A DNA stretch of 64,000 nt from Thermicanus aegyptius DSM 12793. GTDB lineage: Bacteria; Bacillota; Bacilli; Thermicanales; Thermicanaceae. A program made the position numbers and the translations under genes. Numbering within the stretch: the stretch's first letter is position 1; every line of letters begins with the position of its first letter. The stretch covers positions 688,086-752,085 of the forward strand of contig NZ_KI783301.1 in assembly GCF_000510645.1 (NCBI RefSeq). The letters are read 5' to 3'. Under the pieces are notes generated by a model. That model was given only the letters and a program-made list of their open reading frames with translations, was not told the origin of the DNA and made no database searches. Positions 24,358 through 33,921 of the stretch are shown here, piece after piece.

Positions 24358-25974
24358 TTGTCCTTGCTAGAGCGAGTTAAACATCTGTGGGAGCGACTGG
24401 TTCAATTTTTAAAGAAGACGACCTTAAGACAGCGTATCATAGGATTAACCCTGTTTTTCACGACGGTGGGTCTGATCCTCCTCTTGCTCTTTACCTTCTC
24501 CCGCCCTCATTATGTGCAATTGTACGATAATCTGAGCGAAAAGGAGACCGGGGAAATCACCGCCCGCTTAAAAGAGATGGGGGTCCCTTATGAACTCACG
24601 CCGACGGGGAAGGGCATATCCGTTCCCCAAGAAAAAGCGGCTGAGGTGAGGGTCCAACTGGCCGCCGAGGGAATTCCGAAGAGCGGCTCCATCACCTATG
24701 AAAGCTTTGCCCAGAACATGGGTCTTGGGATGACCGATCGTCAATTCTCCGTCGTGGAACGGGATGCCATGCAGAATGAACTGAGAAAAATGATCATTCA
24801 AGGGATTCATGGCATTCGGGATGCCCAAGTCATGATCACCTTGCCGCCGGAAAAAGTTTGGGTGAGCCAAGAAGCGGAAAAGGCGACCGCCTCCCTCATC
24901 CTTGATGTGGATCCCGGGACTTCGTTAAGCCAAACACAGGTAAATGCCATCTATACTCTCGTTTCTCGCAGTGTCCCCAACCTTCCGGTAGAAAATATTA
25001 TCATCACCAATCAATATGGAGAAGCGCTTGAACCCAATTTCGCCAATCCGGATAATGCCATCAGCACGGATGATTTTCAAAAAATGCAAGCCATAAAGAA
25101 CTCGATCGAGAGGGATATCGAGGGGAGCATACGAAACCTCTTAAGCCCCATCATGGGTCCGGATATGGTGACGGTTCAAGCCTTTGCCACGCTGGACTTT
25201 ACCAAAGAACAGCGGCAAGAAAACCTGGTGACCGCTCCCGATACGGTCAATAACTCCGGCCTTGTGATCAGCATGGAGAAACTAAATGAGACCTGGAACT
25301 CCCAGGGAAATGGTGGAGTGGGAGGCGTTCCCGGTCCGGGAACCACCGATGTGCCGGGATATCAGGCAGGAACCCAGGGAAATGGAAACAGCAATTACGA
25401 AAAAGATGACCAAAAGATCAACTATGAAGTAAATCGGATCACCCGTTCCATCACCGCATCTCCCTATCGGATTGCGGATCTATCGATCAATGTTGGTGCA
25501 AACATCCCGACCCCGAACCCCAATGATCCAAACGCGGTACAAGCGGCGAATGCTCTTAAGGCAGACATTCAACAGGTCGTGGCCAATGTGGTACGAACCG
25601 CCTTGGGACAAGCCGGGAGAACCTTTACCAATGCAGACATTAACCAACGGGTAACGGTGATCGCGATGCCTTTCCGCCAAGCGGCTCCTACCCAAACCAA
25701 TCCGCCCAATCTCTTTTCTTCCTGGTTTACTTACGCCGTTATAGGAGCTCTATTAGCGGCTGGACTTCTGCTATTCTTCCTATTTAGATATAGAAGGAAA
25801 AAGAAGGGTGAGAGCATGGAGGAAGAACTGATTCCTACCAAATTGGAGGAGATTCCCCCCATAGCCATGGAAGAGACGGAGGAATCGGTCATACGGAAAC
25901 AATTGGAGCGTCTTGCCCGGGAAAATCCGAAGGATTTCGTCACGCTATTAAGGACCTGGATATCGGAAGAATGA
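24358..25974 (+). CDS. fliF: Flagellar MS-ring protein FliF
   Basis: A 538-residue membrane protein that forms the MS ring. Transmembrane helices lie near residues 26-47 and 458-478, with the ring-building domains between (PHYVQLYDNLSEKETGEI; RDAMQNELRKMI) and the FliG-binding end ENPKDFVTLLRTWISEE. The TTG start at 24358 is set by GGGAGG six bases or so upstream. The 59-base gap before it is the largest so far in the operon. Confidence 0.96.
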   Translation: MSLLERVKHLWERLVQFLKKTTLRQRIIGLTLFFTTVGLILLLLFTFSRPHYVQLYDNLSEKETGEITARLKEMGVPYELTPTGKGISVPQEKAAEVRVQLAAEGIPKSGSITYESFAQNMGLGMTDRQFSVVERDAMQNELRKMIIQGIHGIRDAQVMITLPPEKVWVSQEAEKATASLILDVDPGTSLSQTQVNAIYTLVSRSVPNLPVENIIITNQYGEALEPNFANPDNAISTDDFQKMQAIKNSIERDIEGSIRNLLSPIMGPDMVTVQAFATLDFTKEQRQENLVTAPDTVNNSGLVISMEKLNETWNSQGNGGVGGVPGPGTTDVPGYQAGTQGNGNSNYEKDDQKINYEVNRITRSITASPYRIADLSINVGANIPTPNPNDPNAVQAANALKADIQQVVANVVRTALGQAGRTFTNADINQRVTVIAMPFRQAAPTQTNPPNLFSSWFTYAVIGALLAAGLLLFFLFRYRRKKKGESMEEELIPTKLEEIPPIAMEETEESVIRKQLERLARENPKDFVTLLRTWISEE

Positions 25975-25989
25975 GAGGGGGAGAGGGGA

Positions 25990-27003
25990 ATGGCCAAGAG
26001 TTCAAAAGAGTTGACCGGGAGGCAAAAGGCAGCTATTCTTCTCATCTCGTTAGGACCTGAAGTTTCTGCCCAGATTTTTCGTCACCTTCGTGAAGATGAA
26101 ATTGAACAGTTAACATTAGAGATTGCCAATGCCCGCAAGGTGGATTATCACGAGAAGGAGAAAGTATTAAACGAGTTCCATCAGATTTGCGTTGCCCAAG
26201 AATATATCTCTCAAGGGGGCATCCAATACGCGAAGGAGATTTTGGAAAAAGCGCTGGGCAATCAGAAGGCTCTGGAGATTATTAACCGATTAACCGCAAC
26301 GCTGCAGGTACGACCCTTTGATTTTATGAAGAAGCTGGATCCGCAGCAAATCCTCAACTTTTTGCAGAATGAACATCCCCAGACCATCGCCCTCGTTCTG
26401 GCCTATCTCGATCCCTCTCAAGCCGCCCTGATTTTATCTGCACTCCCCCATGAGCACCAAGCAGATGTGGCAAAGAGGATTGCGACCATGGGAGGCGCCT
26501 CCCCGGAGGTGATCTATCAGATCGAGCAGATCCTAGAGCAAAAATTAGCCACCACATCTCTGCAGGACCTGACCCAGGCGGGAGGGGTGGAGTCCATCGT
26601 CCAAATTTTAAATGGTGTAGACCGGGCGACGGAGAAAACCATCTTGGAGTCCCTAGAAATCCAGGATCCTGACTTAGCGGAAGAGATTAAGAAGCGGATG
26701 TTTGTCTTTGAAGACATTATCCATCTCGATGATCGCTCCATCCAACGTGTGATTCGTGAAGTCCAGAATGAAGACCTCATGCTGGCTTTAAAAGTAGCAA
26801 GCGAAGATGTGAAAAATGCGATCTTTCGCAATATGTCCAAAAGGATGTCGGATACGTTCAAAGAAGAGATGGAGTATATGGGTCCGGTCCGGCTTCGGGA
26901 AGTGGAAGAAGCGCAGTCCCGCATTGTTGCCGTGATTCGCCGCTTAGAAGATCTGGGTGAGATCATTATCGCCCGCGGAGGAGGAGATGAGATCGTTGTC
27001 TAA
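25990..27003 (+). CDS. fliG: Flagellar motor switch protein FliG
   Basis: A 337-residue rotor protein that binds FliF and transmits torque from the stators. It starts ELTGRQKAAILLISLGPEVS, has the EHPQTIALVLAYL armadillo motif in the middle, and the C-terminal charged torque helix region (IQRVIREVQNEDLMLALK; RMSDTFKEEMEYMGPVRLRE). It overlaps fliH by 17 bases. Confidence 0.97.
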   Translation: MAKSSKELTGRQKAAILLISLGPEVSAQIFRHLREDEIEQLTLEIANARKVDYHEKEKVLNEFHQICVAQEYISQGGIQYAKEILEKALGNQKALEIINRLTATLQVRPFDFMKKLDPQQILNFLQNEHPQTIALVLAYLDPSQAALILSALPHEHQADVAKRIATMGGASPEVIYQIEQILEQKLATTSLQDLTQAGGVESIVQILNGVDRATEKTILESLEIQDPDLAEEIKKRMFVFEDIIHLDDRSIQRVIREVQNEDLMLALKVASEDVKNAIFRNMSKRMSDTFKEEMEYMGPVRLREVEEAQSRIVAVIRRLEDLGEIIIARGGGDEIVV

Positions 27004-27802
27004 AGTGATTAAAGTGACCGAATACCGTGAAGAAAAAGCGCGTCGTCACTTGTTGCTTCCCCTTCATCCTCCAAAACGGGTTGAGGATCAGACCGATCAC
27101 CTGCCTTCTCCCGCGGTGACGGAAGAAGAAGGGAAAAGGGCGGCGGAGCAGGAACGTTTAAGGATGTTGAAGCAGGCTGAAGAAGAGGTTGCCCGCCTTT
27201 ATCGGGAAGCCGAAGAAAAAGTGAAACGTTTAATGGAAGAAGAACATATAAAACTGGAAAAAGAAAGGGAGAAAATCTATCAAGGCGCCCGGGAAGAGGG
27301 ATTTCAAGCGGGGTGGGAAGAGGGAGTAAAGAAGGGAGAAGAAGAGGCAAAGGGAAGATATGAATCGCTCATCAGCCAGGCGGAGGAACTTCTTCTCGAT
27401 GCAGAAAAAGAGGCGAAGAGGAGGATTAAAGAATCGGAGGAGGAGCTGCTTCTTCTATCGATCCAGATCGCAGAAAAGATTCTTCATTTTACCCTGAAAA
27501 GGGACGAAGATGCTTTTCTTGCCATGGTGAAGGAAGCGATTCTCCAGAATGACGAGCGGCATGAGATTACTCTCCGTACAAATCCTTCATCTTACATTTA
27601 TCTTAAATCCCGTCTTTCCACACTGAAAGAGATGATATCGGATCAAGCGAAGCTCATCCTTCTCCCTGATCCGAAGATCGAAGAGAATGGGGTTGTGATT
27701 CAAACCTCTACGGGAAATCTGGATGCCCGCCTCTCCTCCCAACTGGAAGAGATCAAAGCGGCTCTCCTTCAAGCTTGCAGAAGGGGGGAGGAGGATGAGT
27801 AA
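26987..27802 (+). CDS. fliH: Flagellar assembly protein FliH
   Basis: A 271-residue regulator of the export ATPase FliI. The first half is a long charged coiled coil (roughly residues 35-150, rich in Glu, Lys and Arg), with a GxxxG-like stretch EEGFQAGWEEGVKKG; the end (SIQIAEKILHFTLKRDEDAF) matches the FliH/YscL domain. ATG 26987, preceded by GGAGGAG, is chosen; the frame upstream is inside fliG. Confidence 0.93.
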   Translation: MRSLSKVIKVTEYREEKARRHLLLPLHPPKRVEDQTDHLPSPAVTEEEGKRAAEQERLRMLKQAEEEVARLYREAEEKVKRLMEEEHIKLEKEREKIYQGAREEGFQAGWEEGVKKGEEEAKGRYESLISQAEELLLDAEKEAKRRIKESEEELLLLSIQIAEKILHFTLKRDEDAFLAMVKEAILQNDERHEITLRTNPSSYIYLKSRLSTLKEMISDQAKLILLPDPKIEENGVVIQTSTGNLDARLSSQLEEIKAALLQACRRGEEDE

Positions 27803-29102
27803 TGCAGGAATTTTATCCAAATATAAGGAAGTGGTGAAGAAGGTAAATCCGATCCGAAGGAACGGCTATGTTTCTAAGGTGATCGGACTTACCGTAGAAT
27901 CCCAGGGCCCCGAGAGCAGAATCGGAGAGATATGCCTCATTTATCCCAGGGAGGGAGTTCCGATTCAAGCCGAAGTGGTTGGTTTCAGGGAAGAGAAGGT
28001 TCTCCTCATGCCCTTGGGGGAATTGGGGGCGATCGGACCGGGTGCCGAAGTGCGGGCAACGGGAAGACCGCTAGAGATCCGGATCGGCAACATGAAGGGG
28101 AGAATTTTAGATGGATTAGGGAGAGCGATGGATGGGAAACAGATTCGTCCGACAGGGGATTGGATCCATGTCGAGCGTAAACCTCCTAATCCCCTTTCCC
28201 GCCCTCGGATTACACAGCCGATCACCGTAGGGGTTAGGGCGATCGATGGACTTCTCACCCTGGGAAAGGGACAGCGGATTGGAATCTTTGCAGGAAGCGG
28301 GGTGGGAAAGAGTACCCTCCTCGGGATGATCGCCCGCAATACCTCGGCCGATGTGAATGTGATTGCATTGATCGGTGAGCGGGGCCGGGAGGTGAAGGAG
28401 TTCATCGAGCGGGATCTGGGAGAGGAGGGACTGAAGCGATCCATGGTAGTGGCCGTTCCTTCCGATCAGCCTGCCCTTCTCCGCATGAAAGGAGCCTATG
28501 TCGCCACTGCTATCGCAGAATACTACAGGGATCAAGGATTAGATGTGATGCTCATGATGGATTCCGTAACCCGTTTTGCCATGGCAGGACGAGAAGTGGG
28601 ACTGGCCATTGGGGAGCCCCCTGCGACCAAGGGATACCCCCCCTCCGTCTTCGCAAACCTGCCGAAACTCTTGGAGCGATCGGGAACCAGTGAAAAAGGG
28701 ACGATTACCGCCTTTTACACCGTATTGGTCGATTCCGACGATATGAATGAACCGATCGCCGATGCGGTGCGGGGGATTCTCGACGGGCATATCGTCTTAA
28801 GCCGGGATCTCGCCAACAGAGGCCATTTTCCGGCCATTGATGTCTTGGAAAGCGTAAGCCGATTGATGACAGAGGTCACAAACCCTGAACATCAGGAAAA
28901 GGCTCGTCAAGTAAGGCGACTCCTCTCTGCTTACCAGGAGGCGGAAGATCTCATCTCCATCGGAGCCTATCGACGGGGAAGCAATCGGGAGACTGACCTT
29001 GCGATTGCCATGAAACCGAAGCTGGATCAATTTTTGCGGCAAAGGGTGGATGAACGACCCACGTTTGAAGAGACGCTTCAATTCCTCCAAACGGAGATTT
29101 AG
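27795..29102 (+). CDS. fliI: Flagellar export ATPase FliI
   Basis: A 435-residue F1-beta-like ATPase driving flagellar type III export. Walker A GIFAGSGVGKSTLLGM and the motif LMMDSVTRFAMAGREVGLAIGE identify the family. ATG 27795 is chosen for the very strong GGGGGGAGGAGG site; it overlaps fliH by 8 bases. Works with FliH and FliJ, encoded on either side. Confidence 0.97.
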   Translation: MSNAGILSKYKEVVKKVNPIRRNGYVSKVIGLTVESQGPESRIGEICLIYPREGVPIQAEVVGFREEKVLLMPLGELGAIGPGAEVRATGRPLEIRIGNMKGRILDGLGRAMDGKQIRPTGDWIHVERKPPNPLSRPRITQPITVGVRAIDGLLTLGKGQRIGIFAGSGVGKSTLLGMIARNTSADVNVIALIGERGREVKEFIERDLGEEGLKRSMVVAVPSDQPALLRMKGAYVATAIAEYYRDQGLDVMLMMDSVTRFAMAGREVGLAIGEPPATKGYPPSVFANLPKLLERSGTSEKGTITAFYTVLVDSDDMNEPIADAVRGILDGHIVLSRDLANRGHFPAIDVLESVSRLMTEVTNPEHQEKARQVRRLLSAYQEAEDLISIGAYRRGSNRETDLAIAMKPKLDQFLRQRVDERPTFEETLQFLQTEI

Positions 29103-29113
29103 AGGTGAAGGAA

Positions 29114-29575
29114 ATGGCCTACTCTTTCCCACTGCAAAGGATTCTTGATTTAAAAGAACGGGAAAAAGAATTCCTGGTACGCAGTCTGGCGGATTCTCTG
29201 CAGAAAAAGGAAACGGCGGAAAAGGAATACATAGAAACCCGCCATATCCAACAGAGAGCTGAGGAGCACCTCTCCCGCATTCCTGAACAAGGGATACAAG
29301 TAAAGGAACTTCTCGAACAGTACCGTTTTATTCAACAGGTCGCCGGAAAGGTAAAAAGAGCTGAGGAGATACTTTCTACGCTTGAGAAAGAAGTAGAACG
29401 GGAGATGGAGAAAGTAAAAGGGAAGGAGATGGAAGTAAAAACGTATCGGCGATTGCGGGAAAACGGTTATCGTGAATGGTTGAACGAAGAGGAGAAGAAG
29501 GAACAGAAAGCGCTGGATGAGATTTCTATCCACTCTTTTTTGAAGAAAAGGGAAAACGCAACCCAGACCGGATGA
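29114..29575 (+). CDS. fliJ: Flagellar export chaperone FliJ
   Basis: A 153-residue all-helical protein: YSFPLQRILDLKEREKEFL at the N-terminus is the FliJ hallmark, followed by coiled coil to the end. It sits in the FliI ring and helps couple export to energy. ATG 29114 is favoured by GAGGTGAAGG; a GTG at 29105 would include it. Confidence 0.9.
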   Translation: MAYSFPLQRILDLKEREKEFLVRSLADSLQKKETAEKEYIETRHIQQRAEEHLSRIPEQGIQVKELLEQYRFIQQVAGKVKRAEEILSTLEKEVEREMEKVKGKEMEVKTYRRLRENGYREWLNEEEKKEQKALDEISIHSFLKKRENATQTG

Positions 29576-29671
29576 AACGTATCGTCTCTCGCCGAATAGA
29601 GGAAGAGGAGAATCATCGTTATCTGTGAATCTAAAATCGGTTCATGCCTTTTAAAGGGAGGAGGGAATGAA

Positions 29672-30673
29672 ATGGAGAGAGTACAGGAGTTGAACAGGGG
29701 AAAAGGAAAAGGAGAAAAGGAGAAAGAAAGAGTCGCAGAAAGACCGGTTGACCCCGAAGAAGAGAAAGTGGCAGAAGAGAAAGATTACTCGAAGTTAGAA
29801 TGGTTTTTCTATATCATTTTCATCCCCTCCCTTTTTACTCTCATCATGGTTTCCGTGATTCTCTCATTCTTTCATATTAATGTGTGGGAGTCGGCCAAAG
29901 GAGCGGTTCAACAAATTCCCTTTGTTAATCAGTGGATTTCCCCCGGAGGAAAGGAAGAGAAAAAGATAAGTCCGGAAGAAGCATTAAAACAACAACTGGC
30001 AGAGAGCGAAAAAAAGCTCGCCGACGCGACAACCGCCCTTAATCAGCAAAAAGCAAAAGTTCAGCAGCAGGATCAGGAAATTGCTCAGCTAAAACAGCAA
30101 CTGGCCGATGCCTTAAAAAGTGGAGAAGAAAAAAAGGCGACACAAGAGGAAAGAAGACAAAAAGCGGTTGAAATGGCGAAGATGCTAACGGGGATGAATG
30201 CGAGTAAAGCGGCATCGATACTGGATCAGCTTACCCTCCATGAAGCCGCCGTGATCCTTTCCCAAATGAAGGAATCAGATCGCTCCACATTAATGTCCAA
30301 ATTGGATCCCAAAAAGGCGGCGGATCTGACGGCCCTTCTCTATAACACCCCGTATAGCGAAAACTTGGAGGTTATGGCACTGCAAGAAAGAGTAGATCAA
30401 CTCACCACCCAGTTGGATGATCTAAAACTTCTCATGGATGGAGGGGCGAAGAATACTCAGGGGACAACAGCGACGTTAAGAAATGCGATTGCCACCTTTC
30501 AACAGATGTCTCCTTCGGCTGCAGCGGCCGTGTTAGAAACCATGTGGAAGAATTCAGAAAGAAAAAATGTCCTATCCATCCTGGCAGGGATCGATCCCAA
30601 AGTGAAGGCACCCATAATTGCGGCGATGGATCCGAAAGTGGCGGCTCAAATCAATCAAGCCTTTCTCCAGTGA
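29672..30673 (+). CDS. MotE/YlxF-family flagellar operon protein
   Basis: A 333-residue protein with a charged cytoplasmic N-terminus, one membrane helix (about residues 46-67), a coiled coil (110-165) and a helical MgtE-N-like domain (LTGMNASKAASILDQLTLHE; MSPSAAAAVLETMWKNSERK). It corresponds in place and layout to Bacillus YlxF. Related MotE proteins chaperone the stator protein MotC in some bacteria; a stator- or hook-related role here is inferred. An AAAGGGAGGAGGG site precedes it. Confidence 0.85.
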   Translation: MERVQELNRGKGKGEKEKERVAERPVDPEEEKVAEEKDYSKLEWFFYIIFIPSLFTLIMVSVILSFFHINVWESAKGAVQQIPFVNQWISPGGKEEKKISPEEALKQQLAESEKKLADATTALNQQKAKVQQQDQEIAQLKQQLADALKSGEEKKATQEERRQKAVEMAKMLTGMNASKAASILDQLTLHEAAVILSQMKESDRSTLMSKLDPKKAADLTALLYNTPYSENLEVMALQERVDQLTTQLDDLKLLMDGGAKNTQGTTATLRNAIATFQQMSPSAAAAVLETMWKNSERKNVLSILAGIDPKVKAPIIAAMDPKVAAQINQAFLQ

Positions 30674-30736
30674 AAAGGGTATACGCGGGAATTGAAAGGC
30701 GATTTTTACCATGGGCAATGAAAGGAGGTGATATCG

Positions 30737-32152
30737 ATGAATGAAACGTTGGTTACCCCTTATGGGGCACTTTCCTCTTTAAAGACGGCGAATGTCCTCT
30801 TTTCGAGCGGAGGAGGAAAAAATCTTCTTGATTCTTCCGACCCATTTCTTTCCCTCCTCATGACCGCAGGGCAAAATGGGGCAGAACTCCAAGGTTCCCC
30901 TATGAATGGAAACTTAACGGGTGGGTTTGAGTTGCTAAACCTCCTTGCAGCGCTTCGCGGGTTTGAGGGGGGGAATGGCAACTTAGGAGAAGAAGAACTT
31001 CTAAGCCCCTCCACAGGGAATAAAGGAGAGGCAAATGAAGACGATTGGAAGGCGTTGCTTTCCCTCTTGCAACAACTGGGAGTCCTATCCATCCCCTCAA
31101 ATCTAAATCAAGGGGTTCTCCTTCCCACCCTTCAGGAGAATTCCACACAGCTGAAAAACCTTCTCTCCCAAGCCATCGGAGGAAAGGAAGGGGAAAGGCT
31201 TTTTTCAGGTGAAACCTTCGCTCAGCAAAAGGGAGCAGATCTGACGGCCTTGTTTTCGAGGGGAGATCTCCTTGATGGAAAGGCAATGTTAAACCTTTCT
31301 TTAGTGAAGAACCTTCTTACTCAAGTATTAGACGGAGCGGAGGGGGGAGACCTGCTCTCGCCGGACCAAAGCCCAATGGGGCAAAACCCCATTCGCCACC
31401 TCTCGATCGGGCAAAATGAAGGCTCCCTTCTACTTAAACTACTGTCTTCATTGAAGGGCCAAGATGGAGCACTCCTCCCCCAAAGCACCGGGCAACAAGG
31501 AGAGTTCATCCAGGCTCAAGGGGGTGGGCCGGAGAAATTAATCTCCATGGCACAAGGAAAGGAAAAGAGTGTTCCCTTATTCCCCGAAGGAGGAACGGGA
31601 AAGGATGGGGAAGGGAGGACCAAGGGAAATGGAAATGAAGCAACGAAGGCGGGATTTTATCAGCTCCTTGGAGAATGGCAGGGAAAAGCCTCCGCCCAAC
31701 CGTCCATTAAAGAGACCGTTACCCTTCACGCCAATCAATTTAAGGAAGATCTAAGCCGTTTCCTCCTCTCCCAGGTGAAGATGATCCGCCTACCCGATGG
31801 GACATCGGAAGCCCATTTGAAACTCTTCCCTGAACAGTTAGGGAGCCTCGATGTGAAAATCGCCATGCACCGCGGCATCATGCAGGCTACTTTTATCGTT
31901 GACACCCTCCAGGGAAAGGAACTGTTAGAGCAGAACCTGACCCATCTCCGCCATCAATTGGTTCAACAAGGAATTCAGGTGGATAAGATGGAGATCCTAA
32001 CCCCTAAAGAACTTCCCTACTCCCAACAAACATGGCAAAGGGAAGGGGAGGATCGCAGGAGACAACCGTACCCATGGAGAGCTTTGGAGAAGGAGTATGA
32101 CGGGGACGAGGAATTTTCAAACCTCATCACCTCTCCCTTAACCCTGGGGTAA
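30737..32152 (+). CDS. fliK: Flagellar hook-length control protein FliK
   Basis: A 471-residue protein. The first 330 residues are low-complexity, rich in Gly, Leu, Gln and Ser, as expected for the ruler part. The C-terminal hook-length domain has SEAHLKLFPEQLGSLDVKI and IMQATFIVDTLQGKELLEQN. It measures the hook and switches FlhB specificity. ATG 30737 follows AAAGGAGGTGATATCG, an almost perfect ribosome site. Confidence 0.92.
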   Translation: MNETLVTPYGALSSLKTANVLFSSGGGKNLLDSSDPFLSLLMTAGQNGAELQGSPMNGNLTGGFELLNLLAALRGFEGGNGNLGEEELLSPSTGNKGEANEDDWKALLSLLQQLGVLSIPSNLNQGVLLPTLQENSTQLKNLLSQAIGGKEGERLFSGETFAQQKGADLTALFSRGDLLDGKAMLNLSLVKNLLTQVLDGAEGGDLLSPDQSPMGQNPIRHLSIGQNEGSLLLKLLSSLKGQDGALLPQSTGQQGEFIQAQGGGPEKLISMAQGKEKSVPLFPEGGTGKDGEGRTKGNGNEATKAGFYQLLGEWQGKASAQPSIKETVTLHANQFKEDLSRFLLSQVKMIRLPDGTSEAHLKLFPEQLGSLDVKIAMHRGIMQATFIVDTLQGKELLEQNLTHLRHQLVQQGIQVDKMEILTPKELPYSQQTWQREGEDRRRQPYPWRALEKEYDGDEEFSNLITSPLTLG

Positions 32153-32194
32153 AACGATCCTATCCTCATTCCTTAGAAGAAAGGAGGAAAGAAA

Positions 32195-32473
32195 ATGGAT
32201 AACACGATCCGTTCATCTTCCGTCATCGGAACAGCGGGAACAAATCAAGGGAGCACAAATCCGGAAGGCCGAAATACCTTGGGGCAAGATGCCTTTTTGC
32301 AGATTCTTGTAGCTCAGTTAAAGTATCAGGACCCTCTCCAGCCCATGCAAGACCGAGATTTTATCGCCCAAATGGCCACGTTCTCCTCTGTTCAGCAATT
32401 GATTCAGTTAAATCAAGCTGTGGCAGAAATTAAAGAGATGCTGAAGGGGACTTCTCCTGCCCAAGGGGGTTAA
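32195..32473 (+). CDS. flgD: Short hook-capping protein FlgD
   Basis: FlgD guides hook assembly. This one is only 92 residues: the conserved N-terminal part (GQDAFLQILVAQLKYQDPLQ, then FIAQMATFSSVQQLIQLNQA) is complete but the usual C-terminal tudor/Ig-like domains are absent, shorter than the Bacillus protein of about 140. The stop is followed by non-coding sequence, so it is not an obvious frameshift. Start follows AAAGGAGGAAAG. Confidence 0.92.
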   Translation: MDNTIRSSSVIGTAGTNQGSTNPEGRNTLGQDAFLQILVAQLKYQDPLQPMQDRDFIAQMATFSSVQQLIQLNQAVAEIKEMLKGTSPAQGG

Positions 32474-32547
32474 GACGTCTCCGGCCGTTTCCGGGTAGAA
32501 CGAACCCTTCTCATTCGGCTTAAACACAAAGAAAAGGGGTAAGTAAG

Positions 32548-32934
32548 ATGGACGAAACATGGAGAATTGGACAAATCGTTCCTCCTCCATTGCCTTCTCC
32601 CACCCGGCCTTCGAATAAGGGGGATAACGTAGGGCTAGATTTCGCTTCCTATTTGGAGGAAGAGAAGGAGCGGCAAAATCCTCCCATCTCCTTCAGCCGC
32701 CACGCCGAAGAGCGGTTGATTGAGCGGGGCATTAAGCTTTCCCCGGAGCTTACCCATCGTTTAGAAAAAGCAGTGACCAAAGCAGGGGAGAAAGGATCGA
32801 AGGAAACGCTGGTCATCGTAGACGATCTCTTCTTTGTCGTCAGCGTGAAGAACCGAATGGTGATTACAGCCCTTGAGAAAGCACAGGCAAAGGAGAATCT
32901 CTTTACCCATATCGACAGTGCCGTCTTGTACTAG
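32548..32934 (+). CDS. Flagellar operon protein (TIGR02530 family)
   Basis: A 128-residue protein of the small family found only in Firmicutes-type flagellar operons. The marker is ISFSRHAEERLIERGIKLSP with VIVDDLFFVVSVKNRMVITA. The N-terminal 35 residues are proline-rich. Its role in hook assembly is not defined. It sits, as usual, between flgD and flgE. Confidence 0.88.
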   Translation: MDETWRIGQIVPPPLPSPTRPSNKGDNVGLDFASYLEEEKERQNPPISFSRHAEERLIERGIKLSPELTHRLEKAVTKAGEKGSKETLVIVDDLFFVVSVKNRMVITALEKAQAKENLFTHIDSAVLY

Positions 32935-32941
32935 GGTTGGA

Positions 32942-32984
32942 CCGTCAGGGAACCTTGATCCTGCCGATTGACGGAAGCAGGATC
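32942..32984 (+). other. Pseudoknot-like RNA structure before flgE
   Basis: Two stems interleave: CCGTCA (32942-32947) with TGACGG (32969-32974), and GATCCTGC (32957-32964) with GCAGGATC (32977-32984). The order of arms is that of an H-type pseudoknot, or of two competing hairpins. It lies in the longest gap inside the fla/che operon (131 bases), 80 bases before flgE. Confidence 0.5.
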
Positions 32985-33065
32985 CGAGATGCGCTCTGTG
33001 ATCAGTGGGAAGCGACCTCTTTCACGTAGGGAGAAAAGAAGAGGAAAAGTAGAGGAGGATGAGAA

Positions 33066-33878
33066 ATGCTTCGATCGCTATATTCAGGAATTTCCGGCAT
33101 GCGGGGATTTCAGACGAAACTGGATGTGATCAGCAACAATATTGCCAATGTGAACACGATTGGTTTTAAGGCGGGACGGGTGATGTTCTCCGATATCCTA
33201 AGCCAGACCCTCTCCGGTGTTACCGCACCGGTAGATGGGGTTCGGGGAGGGGTAAATCCAAAACAGGTAGGCCTAGGCTCCCAGGTAGCCGCCATCGACA
33301 CCATCCATACCGGTGGAAGCGCCATGACCACAGGGGTTAACTCCGATCTCCGGATTGACGGGAATGGCTTTTTCGCCGTCCAGGATCCGGCGGGGAATGT
33401 CTTTTATACCCGCGCCGGCAATTTTACCGTCGATGCCAGTTATCAATTGGTGACTCCCCAAGGCTTTCTCGTGTTAGGCGCCGATGGTGCCCCCATCACA
33501 TTGGAAGATACGGTGGAGAGTTTTTCCATCGCGAAGGATGGGACGATTATTCAAGTCCTGAATGATGGGACGATCAATACCGATTTGCAGGTCGGCGTGG
33601 CAAGGGTGAGAAATCCAGGGGGGCTGGAGAAGATGGGCAATTCCCTCTACCGCCTCACCTTAAATGCAGATCCGGAAACAGATCCCCTTGCGTTGATCGG
33701 AACGGCAGGACAGGATGGGAGGGGAGAGGTCATCGCAGAGCAACTGGAAATGTCCAATGTGGATCTTACCAATGAGTTTACGGAGATGATCGTGGCCCAA
33801 CGTGGTTTCCAGGCGAACTCCCGCATCATCACCACTTCCGATGAAATTTTACAGGAATTGGTTAATCTGAAGCGTTAA
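33066..33878 (+). CDS. flgE: Flagellar hook protein FlgE (FlgG-like)
   Basis: A 270-residue rod/hook family protein with SGISGMRGFQTKLDVISNNI at the start, a LRIDGNGFFAVQDPAG core and the C-terminal VDLTNEFTEMIVAQRGFQAN. In Bacilli this operon position holds the hook gene, which is as short as FlgG elsewhere; the distinction from FlgG rests on position. A GAGGAGGATGAGAA site precedes it, after a gap with a pseudoknot-like fold. Confidence 0.9.
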   Translation: MLRSLYSGISGMRGFQTKLDVISNNIANVNTIGFKAGRVMFSDILSQTLSGVTAPVDGVRGGVNPKQVGLGSQVAAIDTIHTGGSAMTTGVNSDLRIDGNGFFAVQDPAGNVFYTRAGNFTVDASYQLVTPQGFLVLGADGAPITLEDTVESFSIAKDGTIIQVLNDGTINTDLQVGVARVRNPGGLEKMGNSLYRLTLNADPETDPLALIGTAGQDGRGEVIAEQLEMSNVDLTNEFTEMIVAQRGFQANSRIITTSDEILQELVNLKR

Positions 33879-33921
33879 AGGAGATCGTAGACCTAACGAG
33901 TAAAGAAGGAGGGATAGGGAG

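Noticed and set aside
26957-26986. Earlier start for fliH
   Set aside because: It lies deep in fliG without a ribosome site; ATG 26987 follows GGAGGAG.
30900-31286. Minus-strand open frames across fliK
   Set aside because: Low-complexity, GC-balanced sequence leaves other frames open by chance; none has family motifs or a ribosome site.
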